A DNA stretch of 52,630 nucleotides from CAZFNQ01 sp964652125 (GTDB lineage Bacteria; Patescibacteriota; Saccharimonadia; Saccharimonadales; JANWIN01): positions 1-52,630 of the forward strand of contig CAZZAE010000001.1 in assembly GCA_964652125.1 (NCBI GenBank). Reading direction: 5' to 3'. Both the position numbers and the translations under genes were made by a program. Of this stretch, positions 17,083 through 26,150 are shown one piece after another (within the stretch, counting starts at the first letter, position 1; each line of letters starts with the position of its first letter). The notes under the pieces are model-generated. The model did no database searches. It was not told where the DNA came from and was given only the letters and a program-made list of their open reading frames with translations.

Positions 17083-19233
17083 CTAGGAAAGTTTTTCTAT
17101 TGGCGCAAAGACCGCGTTCAATCTTTTTACGCCTTTGTTTTGAAACTGAATGGTCACTTCATCACCATCTACTGCCATGACAGTGCCATTGCCAAATAAT
17201 TCATGGTGCACTCCATCACCCTGTGATAGTTCCGGCACATAGCGTGGTTCATTTGAACTTGATGTTGAAGATGTATTACTAGCAGAAAAACCAAAAACTT
17301 GGTCAGGTGTTTCTACGCTGGCTGCCAGGCCGTCAATATCTGCCAAGAAACGACTGGGCGGATTGTGTTGCAAACCACCATATAACATACGCGAGGAAGC
17401 TGAAATTAAATAAAGTTCCTGTTTGGCCCGAGTCATGCCGACGTAACAGAGACGTCTTTCTTCTTCCATTTCAGATTGATCATACAAGGCGCGGGAATGC
17501 GGAAAAATTGACTCCTCCATTACAGCCATAAACACAACTGGAAACTCCAATCCCTTAGCGCTGTGCAGGGTCATCAAGGTTACAGAATCACTGCCAAACT
17601 CGACACCGTCTAAATCGCTGACCAGTGAAACTTCCTCTAAAAAGCCAGCCAGACCCAGATCACGATATTCCTCAGCCACACTAATTAGTTCACGAACGTT
17701 TTCCTGTCGAGCTTCACCCTGCGGTGTACCATCATCCAAATAATGCAGGTAATCAATTCGGCGAATCAAACTGTCTATTAACGCTGGTACTGGCGCGTCA
17801 GCCATAACTCCTCGCAAACTAGCTAGAGTGTCGCTAAGTTCAGCCAAAGCTTGTCGAGCTCTAGGCGTCAGATCTCCACATTGACCAACTGTCTCGAGAG
17901 CCTCAAGCAAAGTTAAGCCTTGGGTAGTTTGCCAACTCATAAAAGTTTGCAAGGATTTAGTACCAACAGCTCGGACGGGTACATTGGCAATACGCTCGAA
18001 ACTTATTCGATCTTCTGGTTGGAAAATTAATCTAAGATAAGCCATGACGTCTTTAATCTCTTTACGGTCATAAAAACGTACTCCACCAACAATTCGGTAA
18101 GGAATACCCCAGCGGACAAAAGTTTCCTCTATTGCACGACTTTGAGCATTGGTTCGATACAAGACTGCAAAATCTTTATAGGCCCTAGCCTTTATATCTA
18201 CGGACGATTGAACCCGACGAACTATGGCTTCCGCTTCGGCTCGTTCACCTTGAACTTGTAGCATTTGGACAGGCAGACCATCGTCGGCCGCCGTCCAGAG
18301 TTTTTTATCAGAGCGCTGCTGGTTTTTAGTAATAACGTTATGGGCAGCATCTAAAATGTGTTTGGTACTACGATAATTTTGTTCTAGTTTAATAATTGCG
18401 GCTTTGGGATAATCTTTCTCAAAGTTTAGAATGTTTCTAAAGTCAGCACCCCGCCATGAATAGATTGATTGCCAGTCATCACCAACGACTGCAATGTTGT
18501 TGTCTTTTCCGGTTAAGAGTTTTACTAACTTGTACTGAGCAGCATTAGTGTCTTGATACTCATCAATCATGACGTAGCGAAATTGCTGCTGCCATTTACT
18601 TCGAATCTGAGAGTTTTTAGTTAGCAGAGCAACGGTTTTACCGATTAAATCATCAAAATCCAGAGCTGAGTTATTCCTCAATAGTTTTTCATAGAGCGGG
18701 AAGACTTTGGCAGCACTTCGCTCAGCTGGTGAGTTGGCTAGACTGGCATATTGCTGGGGAGTTACTAATTCGTTTTTGGCACTGCTTATTAATCCTCCGA
18801 TTAAGCGAGGCGGAAAAGCTTTTTCATCTAGGTTTAATTGTTTACTAACCTGCTTTACTGCAGCTTGTCTATCTTGTTCATCATAAATTATAAAACTACG
18901 AGGAATACTAATATGTTCACCGTCTTGTCGAAGTAATCGCACACAAATGCTATGAAAAGTACCAAGAAACGGCATAAAGTTACGACTCTTCGCATTTTCA
19001 CCAAGAAGATGGGCGGCACGTTCGCGCATTTCTCCAGCCGCTTTATTAGTAAAAGTTACGGCTAAAATATTAAATGGTGAAGCTTTATGGTTGGCTATCA
19101 GGTATGCGATTCGGTGGGTTAAAGTTTTAGTCTTACCACTTCCAGCGCCAGCCAGTATTAGTAGTGGGCCCTCAGTTGTCTCCACAGCCCGTTTTTGCTC
19201 GGGGTTTAAGCCCTCAAATAAGTCATTTGTCAC
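17083..19233 (-). CDS. pcrA: ATP-dependent DNA helicase PcrA/UvrD
   Basis: Superfamily 1 3'-5' helicase for nucleotide excision repair, replication restart and removal of RecA filaments. The 716-aa protein has a Q-motif NPEQKRAV, Walker A GAGSGKT (about 29-35), Walker B/motif II DEYQDTN, motif III GDDWQSIYSWRGAD, motif IV QNYRST, motif V TLHSAKGLEFPVVF and motif VI VGMTRAK. The C-terminal Tudor-like end (VTIQFQNKGVKRLNAVFAPIEKL) is typical of PcrA. The start is GTG 19233, 6 nt after an extended -10, so it can be transcribed separately from the upstream glycolysis genes. Confidence 0.95.
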   Translation of the reverse strand: MTNDLFEGLNPEQKRAVETTEGPLLILAGAGSGKTKTLTHRIAYLIANHKASPFNILAVTFTNKAAGEMRERAAHLLGENAKSRNFMPFLGTFHSICVRLLRQDGEHISIPRSFIIYDEQDRQAAVKQVSKQLNLDEKAFPPRLIGGLISSAKNELVTPQQYASLANSPAERSAAKVFPLYEKLLRNNSALDFDDLIGKTVALLTKNSQIRSKWQQQFRYVMIDEYQDTNAAQYKLVKLLTGKDNNIAVVGDDWQSIYSWRGADFRNILNFEKDYPKAAIIKLEQNYRSTKHILDAAHNVITKNQQRSDKKLWTAADDGLPVQMLQVQGERAEAEAIVRRVQSSVDIKARAYKDFAVLYRTNAQSRAIEETFVRWGIPYRIVGGVRFYDRKEIKDVMAYLRLIFQPEDRISFERIANVPVRAVGTKSLQTFMSWQTTQGLTLLEALETVGQCGDLTPRARQALAELSDTLASLRGVMADAPVPALIDSLIRRIDYLHYLDDGTPQGEARQENVRELISVAEEYRDLGLAGFLEEVSLVSDLDGVEFGSDSVTLMTLHSAKGLEFPVVFMAVMEESIFPHSRALYDQSEMEEERRLCYVGMTRAKQELYLISASSRMLYGGLQHNPPSRFLADIDGLAASVETPDQVFGFSASNTSSTSSSNEPRYVPELSQGDGVHHELFGNGTVMAVDGDEVTIQFQNKGVKRLNAVFAPIEKLS

Positions 19234-19239
19234 TAAGTA

Positions 19240-19248
19240 ATTTTAACA
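19240..19248 (-). promoter_or_regulatory. Leaderless promoter of pcrA
   Basis: On the minus strand TGT-TAAAAT (hexamer at 19240-19245) ends 6 nt before the GTG start at 19233. No Shine-Dalgarno site is present. The spacing predicts transcription starting at the GTG. Confidence 0.5.
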
Positions 19249-19263
19249 GAGAAACAAGAAGTT

Positions 19264-19965
19264 TTACTTAGTCATATTTTTCATAAATATCATGGCGCCA
19301 ACTATTACGGCGGCGGCGATAACAATAAGTATGATTAAATTTAGTGAGCGTTTATTACGAGACTTGCTTATTGGCACAAAGTATTTTTGATCGGCAATAA
19401 GCTTATCCAGGGCCTCTTGTTTAGCTTGACTTTGTTGGGTTTGTTTTTCAGCTTTTTTTTGGGCTTCAGTTTGGCCGGCACTATCAGTGGATATTGTAGT
19501 TGTGTCTGAGTCATCCGATTCGCTTTCGTCATCTTTATCTTCATCCTTTTCATCAGGTTGATTATCTGGTTCGCTTTCGGAAGTTTCAGACTCTACCTCA
19601 GCTGTATCGGCTTTGGCTGGTTCGTCAGCTTTTGGCTTATCGGATTCTTCTGATTTATCTGTTTGGGCTTCACCCCTGGGTTGGATTTTCACATTTTTGA
19701 TCGACGGAGTAGCATCCTCTTTTTCTTGCTCGTCGGCAACGGCAGACGGACTTCCAGAGGGTTTATCTTCTGGCTCAAGTTCTGAGTCCATATTTTTTTT
19801 GGTTCCCTCGGTTAACTCACTGACATCCGTGGCTGTGACCATGGGATCCTTCAGCATATTCTTATGTCCAACAATAACTGGGCGCGCACCTGCTGAGGCC
19901 ATGGTTTTACCGGGTTTGGTTATATCAAAGACTTTTTTGGTTTCTTCGTCGTTATTGTCCGCCAT
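19264..19965 (-). CDS. Acidic, C-terminally membrane-anchored hypothetical protein
   Basis: A 233-aa protein of unknown function. ATG 19965 (MADNNDEE) is chosen because GAAGGA lies 10 nt upstream; an earlier in-frame start at 20007 lies deeper inside tpiA. The first 60-70 residues are moderately ordered, followed by a long Glu/Asp/Ser/Lys-rich low-complexity region (about 70-180), a Gln/Lys-rich helix and one C-terminal membrane helix (LNLIILIVIAAAVIVGAMIFM) with a very short tail. That topology puts the acidic part in the cytoplasm, as in tail-anchored proteins. It overlaps the tpiA stop by 14 nt and precedes pcrA by 30 nt. Confidence 0.7.
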   Translation of the reverse strand: MADNNDEETKKVFDITKPGKTMASAGARPVIVGHKNMLKDPMVTATDVSELTEGTKKNMDSELEPEDKPSGSPSAVADEQEKEDATPSIKNVKIQPRGEAQTDKSEESDKPKADEPAKADTAEVESETSESEPDNQPDEKDEDKDDESESDDSDTTTISTDSAGQTEAQKKAEKQTQQSQAKQEALDKLIADQKYFVPISKSRNKRSLNLIILIVIAAAVIVGAMIFMKNMTK

Positions 19966-20749
19966 CGTTGGCCTGTCCTTCACTCTGTAATCTGTCAGCA
20001 GCTTCAACTATGCCGGCAAATTTGTGATAGTTCAAGCTAGCAGCCCCAACCAGGGCACCGTCACAACCTTCAATTTCCAGATAGCCCCTGACAATTTGGT
20101 CATCTACACTACCACCATAGAGTAGTCTGACTGCTTTAGAAGCTTTTTCACCGTATAAATGCCTTATCTGCATACGGATAAAATCCATTTCTATTTTAAC
20201 TTCGTCTGGTTTGGCTAATATTCCACCGAATGTCGAGATTGCCCAGACTGGCTCATATGCTATGACTACTTGTTTGATCTGCTCGCTAGTTACATTACTA
20301 AGAGCGGTAGTCACCTGATCGTGCAAGACTTGCTGGGTTTCTCCCTGGCGTCGCTCAGTTTGAGTTTCACCAACACATAGTATTGGACTAATGTCGTTTC
20401 TAAGGGCGGCGGCGACTTTATCACGGATCATTGGTAAATCTTCATTAAAATACATCCGCCTCTCAGAGTGTCCAATAATTACGTAGTGGACTAACTCTTG
20501 GAGCATAGTAAACGACACTTCACCGGTAAAGGCACCAGCATCCTTAAAAAAAGCGTTTTGAGCCGCTAGGCGGAATTTGCGTCGGTCAATCTGTAAGCTT
20601 AATGGCTGGAGGGTTAGCAAGCTGGGAGCTAGTACCACCTCTATATCACGGTGAATTTTAATACGCTCCTGCAGGCGATGCACCAGCAGGCTGGCTTGGG
20701 CGCTATCCAGGTTCATTTTCCAATTGCCGACAATTAACAGTCTATTCAT
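19952..20749 (-). CDS. tpiA: Triose-phosphate isomerase
   Basis: Interconverts dihydroxyacetone phosphate and glyceraldehyde 3-phosphate. The 265-aa protein keeps Lys11 (GNWKMN), His94 (IIGHSERR), Glu166 (AYEPVWAI) and the phosphate-binding LLYGGSV. The loop after the catalytic Glu is ISTFGGILAKPDE rather than the usual IGTGKTATPEQ, so the mobile lid is divergent. It is third in the pyk-pgk-tpiA block, 52 nt after pgk. No Shine-Dalgarno site is visible. Confidence 0.95.
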   Translation of the reverse strand: MNRLLIVGNWKMNLDSAQASLLVHRLQERIKIHRDIEVVLAPSLLTLQPLSLQIDRRKFRLAAQNAFFKDAGAFTGEVSFTMLQELVHYVIIGHSERRMYFNEDLPMIRDKVAAALRNDISPILCVGETQTERRQGETQQVLHDQVTTALSNVTSEQIKQVVIAYEPVWAISTFGGILAKPDEVKIEMDFIRMQIRHLYGEKASKAVRLLYGGSVDDQIVRGYLEIEGCDGALVGAASLNYHKFAGIVEAADRLQSEGQANDGGQ

Positions 20750-20801
20750 GGTTGTTTGAGGTTAATGCTTATGGCTATTATTGTACTATAGCTTGCCCGA
20801 A

Positions 20802-21974
20802 TTAGCCCTTGTTTTGCAAAACCTCTACACCTGGCAACTTTTTACCACTCATAAGTTCCAGGCTTGCCCCACCGCCAGTTGAGACAAAACTAAACTTATC
20901 GTGCAATCCGTCATTATCTATAAAAGAGGCTGTATCACCACCACCAATAATACTGGTGGTATGACTGGCAATGATGCGATTGGCTAAATCCTTAGAGGCG
21001 GTAGCAAACGCTGGCTTTTCAGTTATCCCGAGTGGTCCATTCCAAATTACAGTACCACCCTGGTCCAAAACGGATTGGACTTGGGCAACCGATTGGGGTC
21101 CTAGATCGGCAATAATATCTGTCTGACCAACGTCGTTGGTACTCACTGTTCGGACATTAGAAGCTTGATCGACACTATCTGTAACAACTACATCTAGTGG
21201 TAGGAATATATTGACTTGGTGGTCTTTGGCAGCTTGCTCTACTTTTTGGGCGGTCGGTATTTCAGAAGTCTCAACCAAGCTTTTGCCGGTTGGCAATTTA
21301 TTGGCAGCTAAAAAGGTATTAGCCATAGCTCCGCCTATTAACAAATCTTGAGCTCGAGTTAAGAAATTATCTATGAAATCTATCTTGGTTGAAATTTTGG
21401 CCCCACCAATAATAACCAGTAGTGGTCGTTTGGGGTTTTCCATAGCTCGGGTAATCGTGCTGACTTCTTGCTCAATTTGAAATCCTGCTACGGCCGGTAA
21501 ATATTTTGGTATGCCGACAATTGAGGCATGTTCGCGGTGAGTTGCTGTAAAATCATCGTCCACATAGACTTCTCCATAAGTGGCTAGTTGACGGGCAAAC
21601 TCTGGATCATTAGCCTCCTCTTCCTTGTGAAAACGCAGGTTCTCAAGCATGACAACTTCACCCGGTTGAAGAGCTTTGATCGCGGTCTGTGCCTCACCCC
21701 CAAGACAATCGGGGACAAACTTAACTGTACGTGCTAGCAATTTAGATAAGACTGGAGCTACCGGAGCTAAGCTTTGGCCTTCGGTACTATGGTGGCTAAT
21801 TAGCACCAGCTTAGCACCTTGCTCAATTAAATATTGCAAGGTTGGCAAAGCAGCCTTGAGCCGCAGTTCGTCCACGACTTGACCGTTTTCAATCGGTACA
21901 TTCAAAGAGGTCCTGACAATAACGGTCTTCCCTTTAGTATCGATATCTCTGACAGTTTTTTTATCAAACGCCAT
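20802..21974 (-). CDS. pgk: Phosphoglycerate kinase (divergent substrate site)
   Basis: Transfers phosphate from 1,3-bisphosphoglycerate to ADP. The 390-aa protein has the family GGAKISTKI (nucleotide site), LENLRF, THREHAS, WNGPLGITE and GGGDTASFI motifs. Two usual 3-phosphoglycerate contacts differ: the canonical R-x-D-x-NVP motif reads RTSLNVP (Asp to Ser), and the SHLGRP loop reads SHHSTEG, losing the Arg. Activity is still likely given the operon with pyk and tpiA, but kinetics may differ. It lies 12 nt after pyk; a TATAAA/TAAAAT tract just before the ATG may be an internal promoter. Confidence 0.92.
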   Translation of the reverse strand: MAFDKKTVRDIDTKGKTVIVRTSLNVPIENGQVVDELRLKAALPTLQYLIEQGAKLVLISHHSTEGQSLAPVAPVLSKLLARTVKFVPDCLGGEAQTAIKALQPGEVVMLENLRFHKEEEANDPEFARQLATYGEVYVDDDFTATHREHASIVGIPKYLPAVAGFQIEQEVSTITRAMENPKRPLLVIIGGAKISTKIDFIDNFLTRAQDLLIGGAMANTFLAANKLPTGKSLVETSEIPTAQKVEQAAKDHQVNIFLPLDVVVTDSVDQASNVRTVSTNDVGQTDIIADLGPQSVAQVQSVLDQGGTVIWNGPLGITEKPAFATASKDLANRIIASHTTSIIGGGDTASFIDNDGLHDKFSFVSTGGGASLELMSGKKLPGVEVLQNKG

Positions 21975-21986
21975 GTTATCTATATT

Positions 21987-23420
21987 TTATAGTATTCGGA
22001 CTTTAATCGTATCGGTCGTTCCTACAACGCCTGGATATTGGCCAGAAGCAGTTACCACTATATCACCTGCTTTTAGGACCTTATTGTCTTTGAGCCAGTT
22101 GGTCAGCTTGGTAGCGGCATGGGTATCGGCGGGTCGAACATAGCTCTTAGTACCATAGACAATCGATAACTGCTGGGCGGAACGTTTATCTGAGGTGACG
22201 GCAATAATGGGAATAGTTGGGCGAAAAGAGGCAACCTGCATAGCGGTGGCCCCGGACTTAGTTTCGGCTACAATGGCCCGTGCCCCAACGTTATTAGCTA
22301 GTTCTATAACGGCGGATGAGACCGCCGATTGACGACTGTGTTCGTGCGGAGCATTAGGATATTTTACTTCCACTGGGTTATTGGTTTCAGTGTAGCGTAT
22401 GACCCGTTTCATAAAATCCACAGATTCAATCGGGTAGCGACCATTAGCTGTTTCATCACTCAGCATTACGCAGTCCGTTCCTAGAATAACTGCAGTTGCC
22501 ACATCAGAGACTTCAGCTCTTGTCGGTTCTGGAAATTCAGTCATAGAGCCTAACATTTGGGTAGCCACAATAGTTGGTTTGGCATATTTGAGGCCGAGGC
22601 TAATAATATTGCGTTGGGCAATTGGTACCGATTCAGGACTGGTTTCTATCGCCATATCTCCACGGGCAATCATTACGGCGTCACTGGACTTTACAATCGC
22701 TTCAATGTCAGCCACCGCTGCGGGTGTTTCAATCTTGGCAATAATTTTAGCACTGCTGCCGTATCCTTTTAGAAGTGTCCGTAAATGTTCGACGTCGTGA
22801 GCTGATTGAACATAGCTCATAGCCACCCAATCGACATCTTTGCCGGATCCGTAGGCTATATCCTTACGATCTTTAGTAGTAATAATATCGCCTTCAAAAC
22901 TGGTATCAGGTAAATTAATACCTTTTCGCTTAATTAAGATACCGTTGTTGTTAGCCTCAGCATAAACCACTCCATCTTTAACACTAGTAACTGTAGTGCG
23001 CATTTTGCCGTCATAAAGATAGAGTCGTTCACCTCTCTTAACATGCAAGCTGAGATCGTGTTGAGTTGGGATAATGCCCGACCGAGCGTAATCGGCTTTG
23101 AAGCCAAAACTAAGATGTTGACCATTCTCGATATTGAGTACACCTTCAAAGTCGCCCAAGCGAAGTTTCGGTCCTTGCAGATCTTGAATAATTGCTACTG
23201 GTTTACCGTATTGCTGGCTAGCTTTTCTAATCCACTTTATTTGCTGATCACGTTCTTCTTCACTACCATGGCTAAAATTTAAGCGCAGTCCATTAGCCCC
23301 AGCTTTAATCAGAGATTCGATAGCTTCATAGGTATTGGTCACGGGACCGATAGTAGCTATTATTTTGGTGCGCTTGTACTTCGCAAGCGGCACGTTTGGT
23401 ACGCGGTTTGTAATTTCCAT
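21987..23420 (-). CDS. pyk: Pyruvate kinase
   Basis: Converts phosphoenolpyruvate and ADP to pyruvate and ATP. The 477-aa protein shows KIIATIGPVTN, GLRLNFSHGS, DLQGPKLRLGDF, the catalytic Lys in AKIETP, MIARGDMAIE, TQMLGSM and LSDETANGRYP, and a C-terminal regulatory-type domain ending VVGTTDTIKVRIL. It is first in the glycolytic block. A TAAAAT box at 23435-23440 (minus strand) lies 14 nt before the ATG, and there is no Shine-Dalgarno site. Confidence 0.95.
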   Translation of the reverse strand: MEITNRVPNVPLAKYKRTKIIATIGPVTNTYEAIESLIKAGANGLRLNFSHGSEEERDQQIKWIRKASQQYGKPVAIIQDLQGPKLRLGDFEGVLNIENGQHLSFGFKADYARSGIIPTQHDLSLHVKRGERLYLYDGKMRTTVTSVKDGVVYAEANNNGILIKRKGINLPDTSFEGDIITTKDRKDIAYGSGKDVDWVAMSYVQSAHDVEHLRTLLKGYGSSAKIIAKIETPAAVADIEAIVKSSDAVMIARGDMAIETSPESVPIAQRNIISLGLKYAKPTIVATQMLGSMTEFPEPTRAEVSDVATAVILGTDCVMLSDETANGRYPIESVDFMKRVIRYTETNNPVEVKYPNAPHEHSRQSAVSSAVIELANNVGARAIVAETKSGATAMQVASFRPTIPIIAVTSDKRSAQQLSIVYGTKSYVRPADTHAATKLTNWLKDNKVLKAGDIVVTASGQYPGVVGTTDTIKVRIL

Positions 23421-23572
23421 ATCGCTAGTGTTTTATTTTATAGGTTTGCGCCCAATTTTAACAGCTGATATGTATCTTTGGATTAGGTTAAGTTAATTAT
23501 TAAAAACTATTTAATTGTAGATATGTTATAGCCTCTATATACTTATGCTTATAACACTAGTAAGGTAATAAA

Positions 23573-26053
23573 ATGCCTAAGCATGTATTTGGCGGTCATC
23601 ACGCTAAACATAAAACATTTCCAAAAACTGCCAAGACGCATCGTAAAACGTTGAAAATTAAGGCCCACCACGCTAAGCCTTACCGCAAGCGTCACTGGGC
23701 CCTGCTGATAGTTTCAATTTTTGGTCTCGTATTTCTATCTGGCTTTATTCTTCAATATAACGAGTCGGTTCAAAACGATGTCCGCAGTGCCAGAGACTTT
23801 ATCACTAATCTTTTTCAAACGGACCAAACACCAAATAATCAAGATCAAACTGTTAATTCGACTTACGGCTACTCATTAACATTTAATTCTTTGAAATACT
23901 ACGGTAGTGCCATCGACACTGTCACCGGCAACCTTTATGTAGGCAGCGAGTTAAATACTAACCGTGCCTACGAAGTAGTTAAAATATCTACCAACTCCAT
24001 CCCAACTAGCTCTAACCCAGCCAGTTTATCTATAAACTATTACAATCGGGCGACTAGAGTAGATCAATCGCTGGCAGATTATAACGGACTTGAAAAGACC
24101 TTTGTCACAAGTCCACAGAACCAAGACAGCCAACCTTATATTCCTCAGTCGAGCTCATATGTCACTCTGTCAGGTCATAAATTTAAGCGCACACTTTGGG
24201 TTAAACATCTTCGTAGCAATTTATTGACCAATACTACAGTGTCATTTGTATCTTACGTTGGTATTGTAAATAGTCAGCCATTTGTTATTGAAGTGAATAA
24301 CGGTATCACCAACACGGCCACTGACTCTATAAATAGAGATTTACAAACTATTATTGATTCACTACGTTTTGGCGCACCAACTCAAGCTATCAAACCTGTC
24401 AGTCGAACCGTGGCGTTAAACACTCAAACCTCACTCAGCTTAATTGACAAGTTCATGATGACTGGGATAGCTAGCGCAGCCTCCAATAATCCAGTAATCA
24501 ACCCCTCAGAACGCGATAGCGCAATTTATGGACCGGCAGTTGTTAAAGTCTATAACGTTTATTGCATGGATATTTTCGTGAAAGGAAAAGAATTTATTAA
24601 AGATGCCTGTCAAGGTGTCAGTGGCAGTGCTTTTTTGTTAAGTCAAGACGGCTACTTAGCTACTAATGGTCACGTAGCCAGTGTTAGTCCTAAGGACATA
24701 ATAATTTATGATTCCCTAGTTAATTTGACCCAGAAAGGTGATGAGAGACTTTTTGATATTTTAGCTGCTATAGCCGGAACGGGACCTAGTGACCCCCAGC
24801 TTAAAGGAAAAACTGTCAAACAAATATTGGCGTACGTTGTGGATAAAATGTATAGCATTCCAGACTCCACAATTGAAGCAAAGCATAGTGTCAGCAACCT
24901 ATTAATTGACTTAGGCGAAACCCAGCCTAACGTTGACGAACTATTAAAAGATACCAAAGCCCGCCAGACGTACCCCGAGCAAACAAATATTAAACATGCT
25001 CTGCTGAAGGCTGCCGACTATAGACTTATAGATAACATAGATGGTTTTCGAGCTTCAGATGTCGCAATTATGAAACTTTCGGGTTCAAACTTCCCGGTAG
25101 TTAAATTGGGAGATATCAATTCCATTTCCCAAGGAAGCAACCTAAATATACTGGGTTACCCGGCTGACGCCACCAATAATAATATTGTCGATAGTAAACA
25201 AAGCAAGCTGACCTTAACTACTGGTAAGGCATCGGCAATTAAAAATGCCCAAGGTAGTGCCAATAAGCTGATTGAAACTGACACAACCATTGGTCATGGC
25301 AACAGTGGTGGTCCAGTTCTTGATGATAGTGGTTCAGTAGTCGGCATCGCCACCTATACTGTTGACGGTTCGGGATCCGGCAATGGCACCTACAATTACA
25401 TCCGTGATATCAAGGATCTGACAGATCTTGCTTCAAAATCCTCCATCGTTTTTGACACCAATAGTCAAACTCAAGCCAATTGGCAAATTGCCATGAATTT
25501 CTTTTACAGCTCTCATTATTCCAAAGCTATAAAATATTTTAATAAAGTAAAGCAACTCTACCCCCAGCATCCAACAGTTGATAGCTTAATTGCCGCCTCA
25601 GAGCAAAAGATAAAAGATGGTCAAGATGTCAAAGATTTTCCAGTTATTCCGGTCGCCATAGCTGCTGGCATAGCACTGATAGGTGCTGGTGTGGCAATCT
25701 TCATGATAATTAGGCATAAGAGAAAACACGAAATCTACAAGTCACAAATGACTGGAGGAAGCGCACCCCAAGCAGTTGTCGGAGGAATGACTCAACCAAT
25801 TAATAATAGTCAACCGGGACAAGCCATAAGCTCGCAGCCTCATCCTGCTTTAGTACCTCAGGTATCAGCTCCTGCGGCGGCTGTCATTGCGCCGACTCTT
25901 CCCCAAACCAATCAACCAGTTGCCAGCCAACCTGTCACACAACAGGTACCAATCGCTCCCGTCCAATCTCCCGCCGCATCAACATCTACACCTATACCAG
26001 TTGTTAACGCCGAAGTGCCGCCACCCCAAGACTCAAACATTCAGAATCTTTAA
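23573..26053 (+). CDS. Membrane-anchored trypsin-like serine protease
   Basis: An 826-aa protein. A His/Lys-rich basic N-terminus (about 40 residues) precedes a membrane helix (42-61), then a large extracellular region of about 260 residues, an S1/DegP-like protease domain with the triad His367 (ATNGHV), Asp496 (SDVAIMKL) and Ser578 (GHGNSGGPV), a short TPR-like segment (AMNFFYSSHYSKAIKYF), a second membrane helix (about 690-714) and a Pro/Gln/Ala-rich tail. The protease domain has an insertion of over 100 residues between His and Asp. Both termini would be cytoplasmic. A TAAGG site precedes the ATG, with a TTATAA-type -10 upstream. Confidence 0.85.
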   Translation: MPKHVFGGHHAKHKTFPKTAKTHRKTLKIKAHHAKPYRKRHWALLIVSIFGLVFLSGFILQYNESVQNDVRSARDFITNLFQTDQTPNNQDQTVNSTYGYSLTFNSLKYYGSAIDTVTGNLYVGSELNTNRAYEVVKISTNSIPTSSNPASLSINYYNRATRVDQSLADYNGLEKTFVTSPQNQDSQPYIPQSSSYVTLSGHKFKRTLWVKHLRSNLLTNTTVSFVSYVGIVNSQPFVIEVNNGITNTATDSINRDLQTIIDSLRFGAPTQAIKPVSRTVALNTQTSLSLIDKFMMTGIASAASNNPVINPSERDSAIYGPAVVKVYNVYCMDIFVKGKEFIKDACQGVSGSAFLLSQDGYLATNGHVASVSPKDIIIYDSLVNLTQKGDERLFDILAAIAGTGPSDPQLKGKTVKQILAYVVDKMYSIPDSTIEAKHSVSNLLIDLGETQPNVDELLKDTKARQTYPEQTNIKHALLKAADYRLIDNIDGFRASDVAIMKLSGSNFPVVKLGDINSISQGSNLNILGYPADATNNNIVDSKQSKLTLTTGKASAIKNAQGSANKLIETDTTIGHGNSGGPVLDDSGSVVGIATYTVDGSGSGNGTYNYIRDIKDLTDLASKSSIVFDTNSQTQANWQIAMNFFYSSHYSKAIKYFNKVKQLYPQHPTVDSLIAASEQKIKDGQDVKDFPVIPVAIAAGIALIGAGVAIFMIIRHKRKHEIYKSQMTGGSAPQAVVGGMTQPINNSQPGQAISSQPHPALVPQVSAPAAAVIAPTLPQTNQPVASQPVTQQVPIAPVQSPAASTSTPIPVVNAEVPPPQDSNIQNL

Positions 26054-26150
26054 CTAGAATTTCATAAATGATTAGCAACAATTTTCAAATTGGAGCAAGT
26101 TGACAAGTTATTAAGCTAGTGCTTTAATTAGTTCAAGTTAAGTTTTTCCA

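Noticed and set aside
19613..19990. Plus-strand open frame of 125 codons
   Set aside because: Antisense to the acidic Glu/Asp/Ser repeat region and the tpiA 3' end; composition is that of a reverse-read low-complexity tract.
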